Assembly (NCBI GenBank): GCA_027186245.1
Contig: CP114481.1
Coordinates: 3,332,501-3,396,500, forward strand
Length of the DNA: 64,000 nt
Reading direction: 5' to 3'
DNA from: Coriaria nepalensis
Taxonomy: Eukaryota; Streptophyta; Magnoliopsida; Cucurbitales; Coriariaceae
A model generated the notes under the pieces. It was given only the letters and a program-made list of their open reading frames with translations. It ran no database searches and was not told the DNA's origin. How positions within the stretch are numbered: the first letter of the stretch is position 1; each line of letters opens with the position of its first letter. This document shows, piece by piece, positions 1 to 12,283 of the stretch. The position numbers were made by a program, and so were the translations under genes.

Positions 1-229
1 TTACTTTCAATCTGTTTGCTCTACTCCTTATTATCATAAATGAGCTTGTTACTTTATACAAATCCCTGTAAGATCTCAGCATGCACAACTTATATATGCA
101 ATGTAGCTAATAGATTTTTTGTTCAGCCAAAATAAGCTAACATACCAATTGTTGTAACTACAGGAGTCACCTAACATTATTAACATGTCAATGAGTCTGC
201 TAGCTGATAGTTCATTATACATTTTACAG

Positions 230-1808
230 GCTCTTTTGCATGCTTCTGTTGACTTGCGGAAAAGGCTCATTGTTGATTGGGTTCCAGCTGGTGACCTCGA
301 AAATGAAACTGCAAAAGAGGTTTACTAAGCTCGAGTCTCATGTTTTATCTATTGTTTCCTTATTTCCTAGCATCGTAAAGTGAGGACTAGATAAATGATC
401 TTCTTTTTGCAGAACCCAGATGCTCATAAGGCTGCATGGAAGTTGTTGAAGGTTTGATTTTACTGATATTTTTGTCACTTGGGTGAAGTACGTTTTATTT
501 GGCAGCACTCTGAACTAGCCATTGTAATTCAATTTCAGGGGGCAGATGGTATTCTTGTTCCAGGAGGTTTTGGAGACAGAGGAGTAGAAGGAAAAATCCT
601 TGCAGCCAAGTATGCGCGAGAAAACAGGGTTCCATTCCTTGGAATTTGTTTGGGAATGCAGATAGCTGTCATTGAATTTGCACGATCTGTTCTTGGTCTA
701 AAAGATGCTAACAGCACTGAATTTGATCCTAAAACCCGTGACCCCTGTGTTGTATTTATGCCAGAGGTTTCAATATAAGACCTCTTTTATAAGTGTTAGC
801 CTACAGATATATAGTGCATGTTCCATATTTCTACTTTCCTTAACAAATAGTTTGATCGTGGAACGCTCTTATAAACAGGGTTCCACAACACATATGGGAG
901 GGACCATGCGTCTTGGCTCTAGGAGGACATATTTCCAGGTTATGGACTGCAAATCTGCAAAGTTGTAAGTCTTTCTGTAAAAAAAAAAAAAATTAAATTA
1001 TTGTAAGAAGGGCATCTATCTGTCCTTGGTATAATCTAACTAAAAATAGATAGGTGGTGTTGCTCTTCATTGACGTCACTGCTTGGCTAACCGTTTCCAT
1101 TTTGTGATAAAATTTGTTAGGTATGGAAATAAAAGCTTTATTGATGAAAGACATAGACATAGATATGAGGTAAGTGGTGTGAGTAATCATACATTTAGCA
1201 AGTTGAAAAAGCTATAGTTTCAGCGGAAAGATAGATAACGTTGACATTTGCAGGTCAACCCTGATATGGTTACACATCTTGAAAACGCTGGCCTCTCTTT
1301 TACTGGAAAAGATGAGACTGGTCAACGCATGGAGGTATGGATTGTTCTTACCTGCTCGTTCGTCCAATTATTATTGTTGTAACTTTGAAGCTTATTTATG
1401 GAGGTGCATGTTTCTTCTTCTATGTTGCTGATATAGATCCTTGAGTTGCCTTGTCATCCATACTTTATTGGTGTTCAATTCCATCCTGAATTCAAATCAA
1501 GACCGGCAAAACCTTCTGCTCTGTTCTTAGGTAGGTACCTTCTGTTTTGTTCTGCTTCGTTTTGCACCGTTTTCTTGGAACACTGATAAATCATTTTAAT
1601 CACCAAATATATCCGTATAGGGCTTATAGCAGCAGCATGCAAGCAATTAGATGCCATCTTGCAGAGCTCTGAAAGTCGGAAAAGTATAGTGAATGGAGCA
1701 GGGATTGATATCTCAACATTCAAAGCATATCGAAACGGAGGTGTGAAAGTGGTTGCTGATATGTCTTGTGATCGTGTTTATAACAATCACAACAGGGTGC
1801 ACATCTGA
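230..1808 (+). CDS. CTP synthase, C-terminal (glutaminase) part, left-truncated
   Basis: Eight exons are read: 230-319, 413-451, 539-766, 879-964, 1121-1169, 1254-1334, 1437-1530 and 1621-1808 (stop TGA). All have GT-AG borders and join in frame to 284 residues. CTP synthase makes CTP from UTP, ATP and glutamine in the cytosol. The visible part is the class I glutamine amidotransferase domain. It holds the oxyanion-strand motif [12 protein letters not shown], the catalytic-cysteine elbow FLGICLGMQ, the conserved [17 protein letters not shown] stretch, and the catalytic His/Glu motif [10 protein letters not shown]. The region before it ([10 protein letters not shown]) is the linker from the synthetase domain, so the N-terminal half lies left of the window. 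The C-terminal tail of about 60 residues after the last motif is plant-like and variable. No frameshift or internal stop is seen, so the gene looks intact. The paralog number cannot be told from this part. Confidence 0.95.
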
Positions 1809-2199
1809 AGGCCTAGGGGAATAAAGTGCTCTTTTACTATAATGCCTGTAATGGGTTGGTATAGCTTTTTAATTGACCCGACACTAGAGCGTGGAACCGA
1901 GTTGGATCCCAGTTTTTTGAATGGGTCCGCTTGATAAACTTTTTACTTTGTATTGCAATAACTAGTAAGGTATGCGATTTTGTTTTTGTATTTGTGCTTT
2001 CTATTTTTTTTTTTTTTTTTTTCTTGATGGTCATTACTATTATTATTATCATTGTTATTACGAGGGATGAGGCTTTTGTCTTTGTTCTATATGCACTCTC
2101 GCTGCACGTGTCTGCATAGGTATTTGGACCATATTTTGCGCATGTCTGCATAAGTGTGTGAGCATGTAGAAATAATAATGTTTTCTCTTTTTTTCTTTT
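1809..2199 (+). other. Probable 3' UTR/downstream flank of CTP synthase
   Basis: AT-rich non-coding sequence directly after the CTP synthase stop, with a run of about 18 T near 2006. No second gene is visible. The exact polyadenylation site cannot be placed. Confidence 0.4.
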
Positions 2200-2800
2200 T
2201 GTGAAAAAAATTATATTTTTTGTATTATGAGATAATTAAAATATAATGTATTTATAAAGTTTCATTATGTTTTTCAATTTAATTTAAACACTTTAAATTA
2301 ATTGAATTTATAACTCAATTATAATATTAAATGATAAGATAATCATTAGATGATATTTTTGATATGATCAAATCTTTTCAAATATAATTTAAAATAAAAT
2401 CTTATCTATTTTAAATCATATTATATATTTAACGATATATTTGATTTAGTCAAAATTTTTTAATTATGATTTAAAATAGAATCTCATCTATTTTAAATTA
2501 GTTTCTCAAACTAATTTAAATTTAACTTACCTAATCTTAATATTAAATTAATATCTCATATTAATTTAATATTATATATAACATATTTAATTCAAAATCA
2601 AATATATTATTATTTACTATATAAATTTCGAAATCCATCATTTAAAATACATCTTTTAATTAATTAATTAATAAAAACTAATTATCTCATAATTATAAAT
2701 TTACCTCAGAAAACAATTTTCTTGCAAATAATCACTTTTTTCAACTTTTATCATTCTTACCCTATGCAAATAATTAATTGCATAAAATTTAGGTTGTTTT
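2200..2800 (+). repeat. LTR-derived fragment, same family as the solo LTR at 26998-28906
   Basis: This AT-rich stretch aligns by eye, in the same orientation, to about 27300-27900. The shared sequence includes the repeated AAAATCTTATCTATTTTAAA units, a TTAATTAATTAAT block, and the segment around CAGAAAACAATTTTCTTGCA (2708-2727 against about 27848-27867). No coding sequence is present. It is probably an old partial copy of that LTR; ends are approximate. Confidence 0.6.
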
Positions 2801-4553
2801 AAAAGTGAATTTTTAGAAATAGATTCACATTTCATCTTCTAAATTTAATCACGAGTAATCAAAATACGTACCAAAAAGGAATGACTAGAGATAACTAAAT
2901 TCTTCAGTCAAATACAAATAACCGAATAGGTATAATCGGTCGTCAGCCAAGTCAATCATTTAGTTTTGAGCTGACTAGTAATCAGAACAAAAAACGACTA
3001 CTTTCATTGGTCCAATGTTAACAATGATTCAATGAATGAATATTGTGTCGAGCGATTCATCGAGCGGAACTAGAAATGCTTATAATCTTTTGACTGTAAT
3101 AATCTTTTGACTGACAAAAACCGATGGTTTTGACTGTAATAATCTTTTGACCGACAAAAACCGATGGTTTTGACAACAAAATAGCACAAACGACGTCCAA
3201 AGTATAATATTCGACTCATCGACAAGAAATTATTACAAACACAAATGTCAAAGCATATGAATCTAAAATCACCTACTCCAGCAATTACTGCCAACTTACT
3301 TATCTCCCTACATGTCAAAGAAGGTAAGAAAATCGAAGAATCACATAATAAAAAATATAGCGTGTAAGAGTAAAAGCAAAATAAACTTATCGAGTTTGAC
3401 TCTGGCTCTAACTACATCATTCTCGCTCTCAAATTGGACCTCCTCTGGTTTCTCATTATTTTCAGTGCCTAAATGATAAGAATGAGAAATATAATATGAT
3501 CATGAATCGAATGACATAAAATATAGATTATAAAAGTCAAATGAAAGTACACTTACTTGGTTCATGTCCAGTTACGGCTCGAACCATATCAACCATGACA
3601 TGTTTAAACTGTTTAATAGAATGACATATCCTCCTCTATATAAGCTGGTACAAAAATAGTATGGACATGTTTAAAGTGTTTCTAGTGTGTATTAGTTGTG
3701 CAGTGAATGAGTGTTTTGAAGTTTTATTGTCAGACATCTTTGTCCTTTATTTCCCCTTTATTCTAGAGCATCATCCCCTACTGATATGAAGGATATATTT
3801 TCTATTTGTAAAGTCACATGTTAATACTTCTATCCTTTTCAACTTCTTACTACATTTGCTTTTATTGATCTGGCATGGATTTATTCTTGAGCTTCATGCT
3901 TTTATCAGTTCAAATAAGTCCTTCATTTCTAATAAGCCCTTAATTACAATGAGACTTGAAAGTTGATACGTTTATGTAGGAATTGAAATTCAATTATTGT
4001 TTCATGTTATTTTTTGAAGTGTTTTACATGTGAATTTAGCTTTAATCACATAAATTAGAAATAATTCAGGCCATTTTCCAAACAGCAATAATTAGTTTTA
4101 TTTAGTATATATATAATGATTTTAGTTTGCATAAATCTTGTGTCCCAACAGCCAGAAGGTTATTATTCATTGCACAGTGCTTTTACATTCTTGACCACAT
4201 GCGAGAAGGTTTCCTCATTTTTTATTTCAGACTATGATGATTTTATATTTTATTTTCTAATTTATAGAATTAATGTAGTTTTCTTAGGGGGTTAGGTTTC
4301 ATTCTTTCATGTTACCAGTCGTGGTGGTATTTTTTGTTTTTGTTTTTTTCATTATTCTATAAGATCTTGATAACTCTGCAAAGTCTCATTTGCTATTATT
4401 TTCAGTCATTTACCTGTTTTCCTAAGGTTATGCTCATTTTGTTTTCCTATTTCTTAGCTAAAAACCATAATTCTGTTTAGAACTACTTAGTTAAAGATAA
4501 CGGTCAAAAAACTATTTTATCTTATGATAACTATTTTTAAAATTCCATAACAG
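2801..4553. other. No recognisable gene; local duplication and T-rich, intron-like DNA
   Basis: At 3093-3172 a unit of about 40 bp (core ATAATCTTTTGACTGACAAA) occurs twice in direct tandem with one or two changes. From about 3620 to 4553 the DNA is T-rich and ends in an acceptor-like CAG directly before the calmodulin-like exon. It could therefore be part of the original calmodulin first intron. I searched for a calmodulin first exon here and did not find one. Confidence 0.4.
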
Positions 4554-4929
4554 GCTGCATCACCGCAAAAGAACTTGGCACCGCAATGTGGTCCCTGAGA
4601 CAGAACCCAACTGAAGCAGAGCTGCAGGACATGATTAACGAGGTAGATGCTGATGGTAATGGAACCATTGATTTTCCCGAGTTCCTTTATCTAATGGCCA
4701 GGAAAATGAAAGACACTGATTCGGAAGAGGAGCTCAAGGAAGCTTTCCGTGTGTTTTGACAAGGACCAAAATGAGTTCATTTCTGCAGCTGAGCTCCGCC
4801 ATGTGATGACAAATCTTTGGAGAGAAGCTTACAGATGAGGAAGTCGATGAGATGATACATGAAGCTGATGTGGACGGTGATGGACAGATCAACTATGAGG
4901 AATTTGTCAAAGTCATGATGGCCAAGTGA
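4554..4929 (+). pseudogene. Calmodulin pseudogene, exon 2 only, two frameshifts
   Basis: The sequence encodes a calmodulin from the end of EF-hand loop 1 ([10 protein letters not shown]) to the normal C-terminus (VKVMMAK, then TGA). An acceptor CAG at 4551-4553 sits where plant calmodulin genes usually have their single intron. The first exon (about 25 residues) was not found. Two single-T insertions break the frame. The first, near 4754-4757, creates a TGA at 4757-4759 just before loop 3. The second is near 4815-4818. Loop 2 ([13 protein letters not shown]) and loop 4 ([13 protein letters not shown]) are well kept, but loop 3 reads DKDQNEFISAAEL with the invariant glycine replaced. The retained intron border argues for a genomic duplicate rather than a retrocopy. 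Copia RNase H sequence begins within about 10 bp of its stop codon. Confidence 0.88.
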
Positions 4930-4934
4930 GGACC

Positions 4935-5117
4935 TAATATCCAAATAGACAAAACTTATAAAAGGATACATTATCAGAGAGATAATTAGAAGATGAGACA
5001 TAAATATAGAAATGGTTGACACAAATGACAATATTGCAGATCCATTCCCTAAAAGAAAATATCATGACAAGATGGGAATTCAATTTTAAAATTATTGGCT
5101 TTAGGGCAAGTGGGGAT
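4935..5117 (+). pseudogene. Ty1/copia RNase H tail and polypurine tract
   Basis: In frame with a few lesions, this reads as the end of a copia polyprotein: a REIIRR-like segment, then NIADPFPK (the usual motif is NIADPLTK) and a short tail. The purine-rich CAAGTGGGGAT at 5107-5117 fits a polypurine tract directly before the LTR that starts at 5118. The rest of pol and the 5' LTR are missing to the left, where the calmodulin fragment sits. Confidence 0.72.
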
Positions 5118-7131
5118 TGAAAGTGTAAACCTTTCAAGCCCATCTGGTTTTGGCCTGATGGGGCAAATATCTTTATGTGATATTATCCTTATTTAGATAT
5201 TAGCAAGACAATGAATATTATTATTAATTGTCATTATGAAAATCAATTATTATTTATCTTGTTTATCTTGTTCATGATAAAGTTTAGTATCTTAAGTTAT
5301 TCACTTTGGAGACCATGATGGAGATCATGCTTATTGACACTCAAGTTACTTAAAGCTCAAAGGCATGAATTATTCATTGTCATAGGATCGTCAAAAATGG
5401 ACATTGGTGATCTATATAGACAATCACATAGTTCATTACCTAAAGTGTTTAGGATCGCCGTTCTCATGACTATTGGTGTTAGTAGAACATTATGATGATT
5501 GTATGAGTGTTTAGTTGAGGCTAACGATACTAAATGTGATACTTAGATAATTCTTAATGCTAATTAATACTAACTATTAATGAAAATTATCTAGTGGTTA
5601 TATTACATAAGGTCTTTAGACCTAAGATCGCCGTGGTATCTTACGTGCCGTGTTTCATACTTTGACATCATTCTAGCAAGCCCTACCTAAGGGTGAACAT
5701 GGGGTGAACCTTTGGGTATGAAATGTTGTACATGAAGGTTGTGAGTCATCAAGATGGCTTCTGTATTTGGAAATGGATCCTATGAATTATATTCTTTATT
5801 GAATAAGGAATCTTTGCAAAGTAAAGTGGTATATACGAAAGGAGTTTCTATAAATCCATTATCGATGTTCATTAAAAATATAATAGTTCATATGATTTGT
5901 CTACTAAGATTTAACAATAAAAGTATTCCCTAGAACAAGTCAGGATATTGGCAAGATGAAGGGATTGGTTACTGTAAGTATATTATAGTCACAGAAGATT
6001 CTTTTGCAAGATTGTACTTCTCACCTCCTAGGAAATCTTTACACTTTGTTAGAAGTCAATTTTAACTTGGAAGTTTAGGTCATTTAATCATGAAATAATT
6101 AAGTTAACACTTTAATTTAAAAAGTGTTTTAAATTAAAAGAATTTATTTAGGAATTACAGAAAAACATAAAGTGTTATGAAATCCTTCTACCAACGTAAT
6201 GTAGAACTTAATCGATTACACACATAAGATTCGATATTAACTTAAATTAGGTTCATCACGGAAAAGGGAAAAACATACCATTTTTATTTTTAAGGATAAA
6301 ATGATAATTTAACTTATAATTTGATTATAAGGGCAAAATAATAATTGTTAATTGTTAAATCTAATGTTATGGAGCACTGCAAGCATAATTCAGTATGATA
6401 CTAATTTAATTCGAAATTCATAAATTACAAATAAATTTTTATTTAATTATAAAATGATTCAACGGTTCGTATTAACAATTGGATATTAAAGGTTAATGAG
6501 CTAAATTTTTAAATAAATAATTAGATTTTTATTGGCTAAATTAATCAAATGGGTGATTAATAACCATGGGTCATAACCCATAGTATGATAATTTTTAATT
6601 AGATGGGTTTGACCCATTATTTCCTTAATTAGTTTAAGAAAACCTAATGCTATAAGGAAACATAATGCTACAAGGAAACCTTATACTATTAGGAAATGTG
6701 AGACCTAATGCGTGGCCAAAAATCACATCACCTCCTATTGGGCGAAACTTAGAGTGAGAAAGAGATGAATTTTCCCATCCTTTTTCCTCTAACCTTTTTA
6801 TTCATTACTTAAATCTTTAGGTATAAAATAAACTAAACGAACCGGATCGTGTGGATTATGATTATAAGACGAATACGTGAGCATCTATATCTTCCCTACA
6901 ATTGGATTGCATAGAGGAGTTTGGAAGTAGTTTGCTCATCAAGATTGGTAACCCTTTAGGGTATTGAATTTAATTATATGAGATTTACTATTTTTTTCTG
7001 TAAAGTATTTATATATGTGATATACAAACTGTATTATTATTCTTGGTTTACAGAATTATGCTAAAATTAGGATAAGGTCAATAAATTTTATATTACTACT
7101 TCTGCTGTTTTATATGCATGAATTCCTAATA
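5118..7131 (+). mobile_element. Copia 3' LTR, about 2.0 kb, plus orientation (family A)
   Basis: It starts TGAAAGTGTAAACC directly after the polypurine tract and ends near TTCCTAATA at 7131. It matches the reverse complement of 35522-37467 over most of its length. Shared segments include AGTTTAGTATCTT and the stretch from TTTCATACTTTGACATCATT (5650) to GAGTTTCTATAAATCCATTA. The nested copy has the same terminal sequences (TGAAAGTGTA...CCTAATA), which supports these limits. No open reading frame of note. Together with 4935-5117 it is the 3' end of a truncated copia element. Confidence 0.75.
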
Positions 7132-7437
7132 CCTAGGGAGTTGATCTGGTGGGTACTCTAAAAAAAGAATGTGTCTTAATGTTATGCTGATATCATTAAA
7201 GGTGTGTATGAAGGGGCTATAACTAGTGTTCAATTAGTTGGTGAGATGTCTAGTGAATTCCTTATTACCATAGGACTTTATCAAGGATCAACTTTAAGTC
7301 TATATATTTTTACTTTGGTTATAGATGAGGTAACGAAACATCTCCAAGATAAGGTACCCCGGTACATATTGTTTGCAAATGATATCATCCTAATTGATGA
7401 AACTAGAGAAGTTGCTAGTAAAAAATTAGATAAGTAG
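7132..7437 (+). pseudogene. RTE-type LINE reverse transcriptase, fragment 1
   Basis: The open stretch 7204-7437 encodes an RTE-clade non-LTR reverse transcriptase segment: YEGAITSVQ, GLYQGSTLS (usual GLHQGSALSP), LVIDEVTKHLQDKVP, then YILFANDIILIDE. The last holds the catalytic box as FAND where FADD is expected, so one catalytic aspartate is lost. It stops abruptly at the solo LTR at 7438, and the next part of the same protein resumes at 9328. Confidence 0.8.
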
Positions 7438-9327
7438 TGTTGTAAGCCGTCAGCTCTTCGCCTATTCAGGGAGGAATCTATTTTCGAAAAATGGACCCAG
7501 ACATTCGAACCATATGACTACCACCAAGATTCAAGGTTGAACGCTATGTGACTCTCACATTCAGAATCACCGATATATTTTCAATTTCTAATCTAGCATT
7601 TATCATAGAAATTGAAAAGAGAAGAATGAGAAGGATACCTAGCACAAAACCTCATAAACAACCGAAGGGGTCTTCACCCAATCTTCACTTTGCCGCCGTC
7701 ATTGCTTTTTGCCGTAGGTTCCAAACTGTCACTCGACCTCTAACCATAATCCACATGGTTGATAAGTTTATTTTGTGTTAAGGAATTACTCAAACACTTT
7801 TGTGAATACTTAGGAAGGAAGAAAGAAAAGAGAGAAAAGATTGAATATTTTTCTCACTTTTCCTCTCTCCTATTCAAAGTGGGTGCCAAAAACTTGTGTG
7901 GAACCTTAGGTATTTGTGTCCCTTGTACTTGGCACACACCCTCCTTTGGGCTAAGTCTGTACTTTGCCTCTAATTCAAAATTTTACAATTTAGATTTCAA
8001 CTAAGATCCAATAATCATTTATGTGTGTGACCGAATAGGTTCTACACTACGCCAATAGTGCGGGTGTGACTTACACTCAAAAAAATAAACTAATTAATGA
8101 TTTAACTCTTAAATGAAATTCATAATTAAACAAGTCTAAATTTTTCTAATTTAGAATCCAATAGAGATCCAATCAATTTTTATATGTGTGATCAGATAGG
8201 TTCTACATTATGTTGTTAAATAGGCCCTCACAACAACTTGTGAGTTTTATCAATTCTAATGAATGGATTATTTGACCTTGAAAACACTTTCAAGTCAAAT
8301 AGTTAATATGATCATTTTCTATGATCAAATTAACTTAAACCACCACACCCATATTAGCTTCTAGCAAGGCATATGGACCACCCGTGCAATGAGAAGTGTC
8401 AGAAATCTCAACAAGAATCATAGATGACTATTATCATACCATACTGATCCTTCCATCTACTTATGATTCCAAAAAGTCCTAGAACATAGTTTAACTGTTA
8501 AACCCCATCAGATTTTCTTTATGAATATCATAGACTCTTATGCAACTAAACAATGGATTTACAGTAAACTCTTTCATATCATACTACTCTGGCCAAAGAT
8601 TTTCTTCATTGCATAAGTTATATGATTCATAAGACCACATCCTCTAATATAGAGGTGATCGATCTCATCTTATCACCCTACAAACTGCACATGCCCGAAC
8701 ACATGCCCAATGGTTCATCTTTAATGACCTTTAGCAAAGACCACAAGAGAAGATATTAAAACAGGATATCTTACATGTCAGTGCTGTGGTGATCTCATGT
8801 CTGAGCATCACAAGTTTATAGTCACCGACAAAACTTATTAATAGTTAATATTACTACCAAAATAGATTTTGTCAAGTGATCACGTTCAGTGATTAAATCT
8901 CTACTAATCACATACATTTCTATCCTTGTATCTACTAATACCGATGATTATAAAAATATCACTCTTTTTATGAAGATGATATCAATGTAATAGTCTCTCC
9001 GGATTGTCATTATCTCATTATGACAAACCTATGACTAAGAACAATTTAGATCTTAGACTCAAACCAACTTGGATCTCATGGAGTATGATCTTTATCATGA
9101 TTCCAAGTGCATGTCTAAAATCCAAGAATCTGTCAAGTATGCAAACATCCAATGATGCATGCAATTTGTTATTTCCAACCTAATAACAATATGATAGATA
9201 TGATATGCTCTAATTAAATGCTATGCATTCAATTACATTGATAACTTATACAGTTCAAGATTGATTCTTATAAGTATATGACCCAATCGAGTCATACTCG
9301 ATTGACTTGACGGACGTATTACTTTCA
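7438..9327 (-). mobile_element. Solo LTR (copia family A), inserted in the LINE
   Basis: A non-coding block of about 1.9 kb separates two consecutive parts of the LINE reverse transcriptase. Read on the minus strand it starts TGAAAGTAATACG and ends GCTTACAACA, a TG...CA LTR. Its right part matches 44225-44974 and 37468-37916. Its middle (about 8050-8400) matches about 35070-35410. Flanks are AGTAG (left) and AGTGT (right), an imperfect 5-bp duplication. There is no internal coding region, so this is an LTR left by LTR-LTR recombination. Confidence 0.72.
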
Positions 9328-9965
9328 AGTGTGAGGCTCCATAGTGTAAAGGTTTTAGAATTAGTTACTCAAAGACAAATATCTAGCTTGTAACTTAAGT
9401 CCAGAATCAATGAGGGGTAATCCAATTGAGATAAATGGTAGGAAGACCCGAGAGTGTGAAGCTTTTTTATATTTAGGGTCTATAATCCAAAAAAAAATTA
9501 AGATATTAAAGATAATATCGACCATAGGATTAAAGTTGGATAGATGAAATAGAGAATGGCATCAGGAGTCTTATGCGATTGAAGGATGTCTGTGTGATTG
9601 AAAGAAAAGTGTTACAAGACAATCGTGCGACCAGCTATGCTTTATGGTTCTGAGTGTTGGGATACTATAGAACAACATATGCATAAGATGAAAATAGTTG
9701 AGATGCATATGTTAAGATAGATGTATGATAAAACTCTCAAAGATAAAATTAGAAATGAAATGATTATGAGTTATCTATGTGTAGCCCCCCATTGATGATA
9801 AAATTAGAGAGAGACGTTAAACATGGTTTGGTTCTGTGAAGAGGAAACCAAATACAGCTCTAATTCGATAAAGTCTAGATTAGCAGGTAACTAAAGGGCA
9901 TAGTGTTAGTCTACGAGTAATTCGAAAACGGAAGAGGAAATTTAAAATTTCTCAGATCTAATATA
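9328..9965 (+). pseudogene. RTE-type LINE reverse transcriptase, fragment 2 (C-terminal)
   Basis: Continuation of the LINE at 7132-7437. In several frames one reads EAFLYLGSIIQ, DIDHRIK-like and KWRMASGV-like segments, then PAMLYGSECW, an EQHMHKMKIVEMHMLR-like stretch and finally IDDKIRE. This is the usual order for the thumb/C-terminal part of plant RTE-type LINEs. Many stops and frameshifts show it is dead. The right end is set approximately, where LTR-like sequence starts. Confidence 0.75.
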
Positions 9966-9984
9966 AAACCTTGGTTAACTCATA

Positions 9985-11090
9985 GATATATATCAAGATC
10001 AATCAAGCAAATATATATCAAATATATATTTAACAAAAAGCATAAAAGTTCTAGGAAACTAAAATGATTCAGATTTAAAAAAAACTTACTAATCTAAATA
10101 AACAACTGAACGAATCACCTTGCTCCTTCATCATGGCCGAATTCAATAGTAAGATTGGGGTGCCCAAGTATTCACTCTCTAATTATAATCAGCACAGTTC
10201 AATTTGCTCGGTATATTTTCTATTTTAAGATTCATCACATAACTTGAAGAACTTGTGGAAAGAAAAAAAAAGTCTGACTTTTTCTCACTATTAAAATTTC
10301 GGCCAAGGCAAGAAGAGAACCCTATGGTTTGGTCAGCCCATATACTGTACTTATATAGTGCTCTAATAGGTTTTCAGTTACAAAAAATTAACTCATAACT
10401 TTGACTCAATTAACTATGGACTTAGTCAAAATTCTATTAATTTAATTAAGTGAACAATGCGTCATTACTCATCATATATGGTTGGCCATACAATTGGCTT
10501 GTAGCCCAAATTATTTAATCAATATTTTGATTAATTTAGCTTATGAAATCAATTAAAAAATTAGCTCATTAACTCTTTAATGTTTAATTGTAAATTACGG
10601 ACCTTCGAGACACTTATAATTAAATAAATAGTCCTGATGTACATTTTTAATTTTTTATTAATTAATGTCATACTTAGTTGTACTAACAGAGCTGTACGAT
10701 ATTAGATTAATAATTTACCATTTTACCTTTATAGTCATACTATAAGATAAATTATGATTTTACCTCTAAAATCAAAATGGTCCATTATTCTTGTACTCGT
10801 AGAAAACTTTATTGAGTTATTTTTTAAATTTATTGTATGTCACCGATTATGTCTTACATCACGCTGGTAGGAGGATCTTATAATATTTTTTGATTTTATC
10901 TAGTTCATAATTAGATTCATTTAGTTTTAAAATATATTTTAAACTAAACAGTTAATTTAATAATTTTATGGTTAATTAACATAAACTTTCAAGCCAAGAT
11001 TAACTTCTAGCAAAATATCAAGGCTACTCTAGAGATGAAAAGTAAGCATCTTCCAAATAAGTTAGGTAAAATTTAAAATTTTAGTAGTCA
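9985..11090 (-). repeat. Copia family A LTR fragment
   Basis: Aligns by eye with about 35700-36580, most clearly GCTCATTAACTCTTTAATGT (about 10564-10583) and the TTTACCTTTATAGTCATACT segment. Later it shares an ACATCACGC segment with 36384 onward. It lies in the minus orientation of the family. It has no polypurine tract or internal region. Ends approximate. Confidence 0.6.
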
Positions 11091-12283
11091 TGAAGAAATC
11101 TCAAATTCAAATAAATCATTACAATCATCTGGACATAATGATTTTCTCATAGTCATTACCAAAAATATATTGTGATAAATCAAGCATAACTTTTGCTAGA
11201 AACGTCTAAATCCATCGACTTTTGTGACCATAGAAAGATAGAAGGAAAACTATAACTTTTATATCAACAACTTTGCCCAAAATATTACTCTGTTGAATGA
11301 AATTAGGCTGCAAATAATAGGTCGAACAAATTTATATAGTAAACAAGATTCAATATCTACTATAGATCTTATTTAGAAAAGAAGGTCCCAAAGGGGTGAG
11401 GATATTGAATAATTTTTTGTTGTGGTAGAAGAAAATCATGTTAAAACTTATCACGTTAAGAAAAGTTAAAGATAAGATTCAAATTTATGTCAATTTCAAA
11501 ATAAAACAATCATTGATTAAGTCATTTTAAAAAATACCTCAGAGTTAAATCATAAGTACTACATTTTAAAAAATTATGAATTTATATATTGCATAAGCTC
11601 TATATATATTTTTTAAAATATATGATCTTATAAATTTAATGAATGATTAATTAAACACATTATTTCCAAATCGAACTCGACCAAAAATATTATTTAAAAA
11701 AGATTATTAATTTATTGAAATTTTACTGTATCCCGATATGAGCCTCAATCCTTAATGTTTAAAACCCTAAATAATATTTTAGACGTGCATAATAATAAAA
11801 ATTATCACTAATTACATGAAATCTCCCAGCACTACAATTTAACTGCAAATTAACCCTAAAACTTTAGTCGGAGACAACAAAACCACGCGAGCTCCACCTC
11901 TGAGTATTCGACTCAAACAATCAAAAAGTCCTTTAAGGGGGTTTGTTAAGAAAGAACATGATTTGTCTGAATTTTCATAAGCTAAAAAAAAAAAACGCTG
12001 GGATGAAATTTTCAGCCGTTAGCGAACCCATATCAGTGAATGCATTTCAGATACACTTTGAGAAGTAGTCCAAACATTAAATTCCAGACTCTTAAGTGAA
12101 AGGATTTATCTACCGAGGATATATTTTTCTTTCCAGGTTCCTAACTCTCTACCTACCCCTTGTGTCTACTACCAATAAGTCACAAATCATAACTACCCTC
12201 CTAATATCTAACCTCCAACTATTCTATAAGAAAAGTTGAAACAAACTGACCTAATGAGCATTAGCAGCAACCAGAAAGCTTCC
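11091..12283. other. Intergenic DNA, no gene seen
   Basis: AT-rich sequence without a convincing ORF or recognisable repeat. The part from about 12000 to 12283 probably contains the 3' UTR of the minus-strand NC2-alpha gene. Confidence 0.4.

Noticed and set aside
3070..3318. 82-codon minus-strand ORF
   Set aside because: It runs through a local tandem duplication and has no recognisable protein features.
4935..11090. Possible single intact retrotransposon
   Set aside because: The parts differ in orientation and class (copia tail, LINE, solo LTR), so they are separate, decayed insertions.
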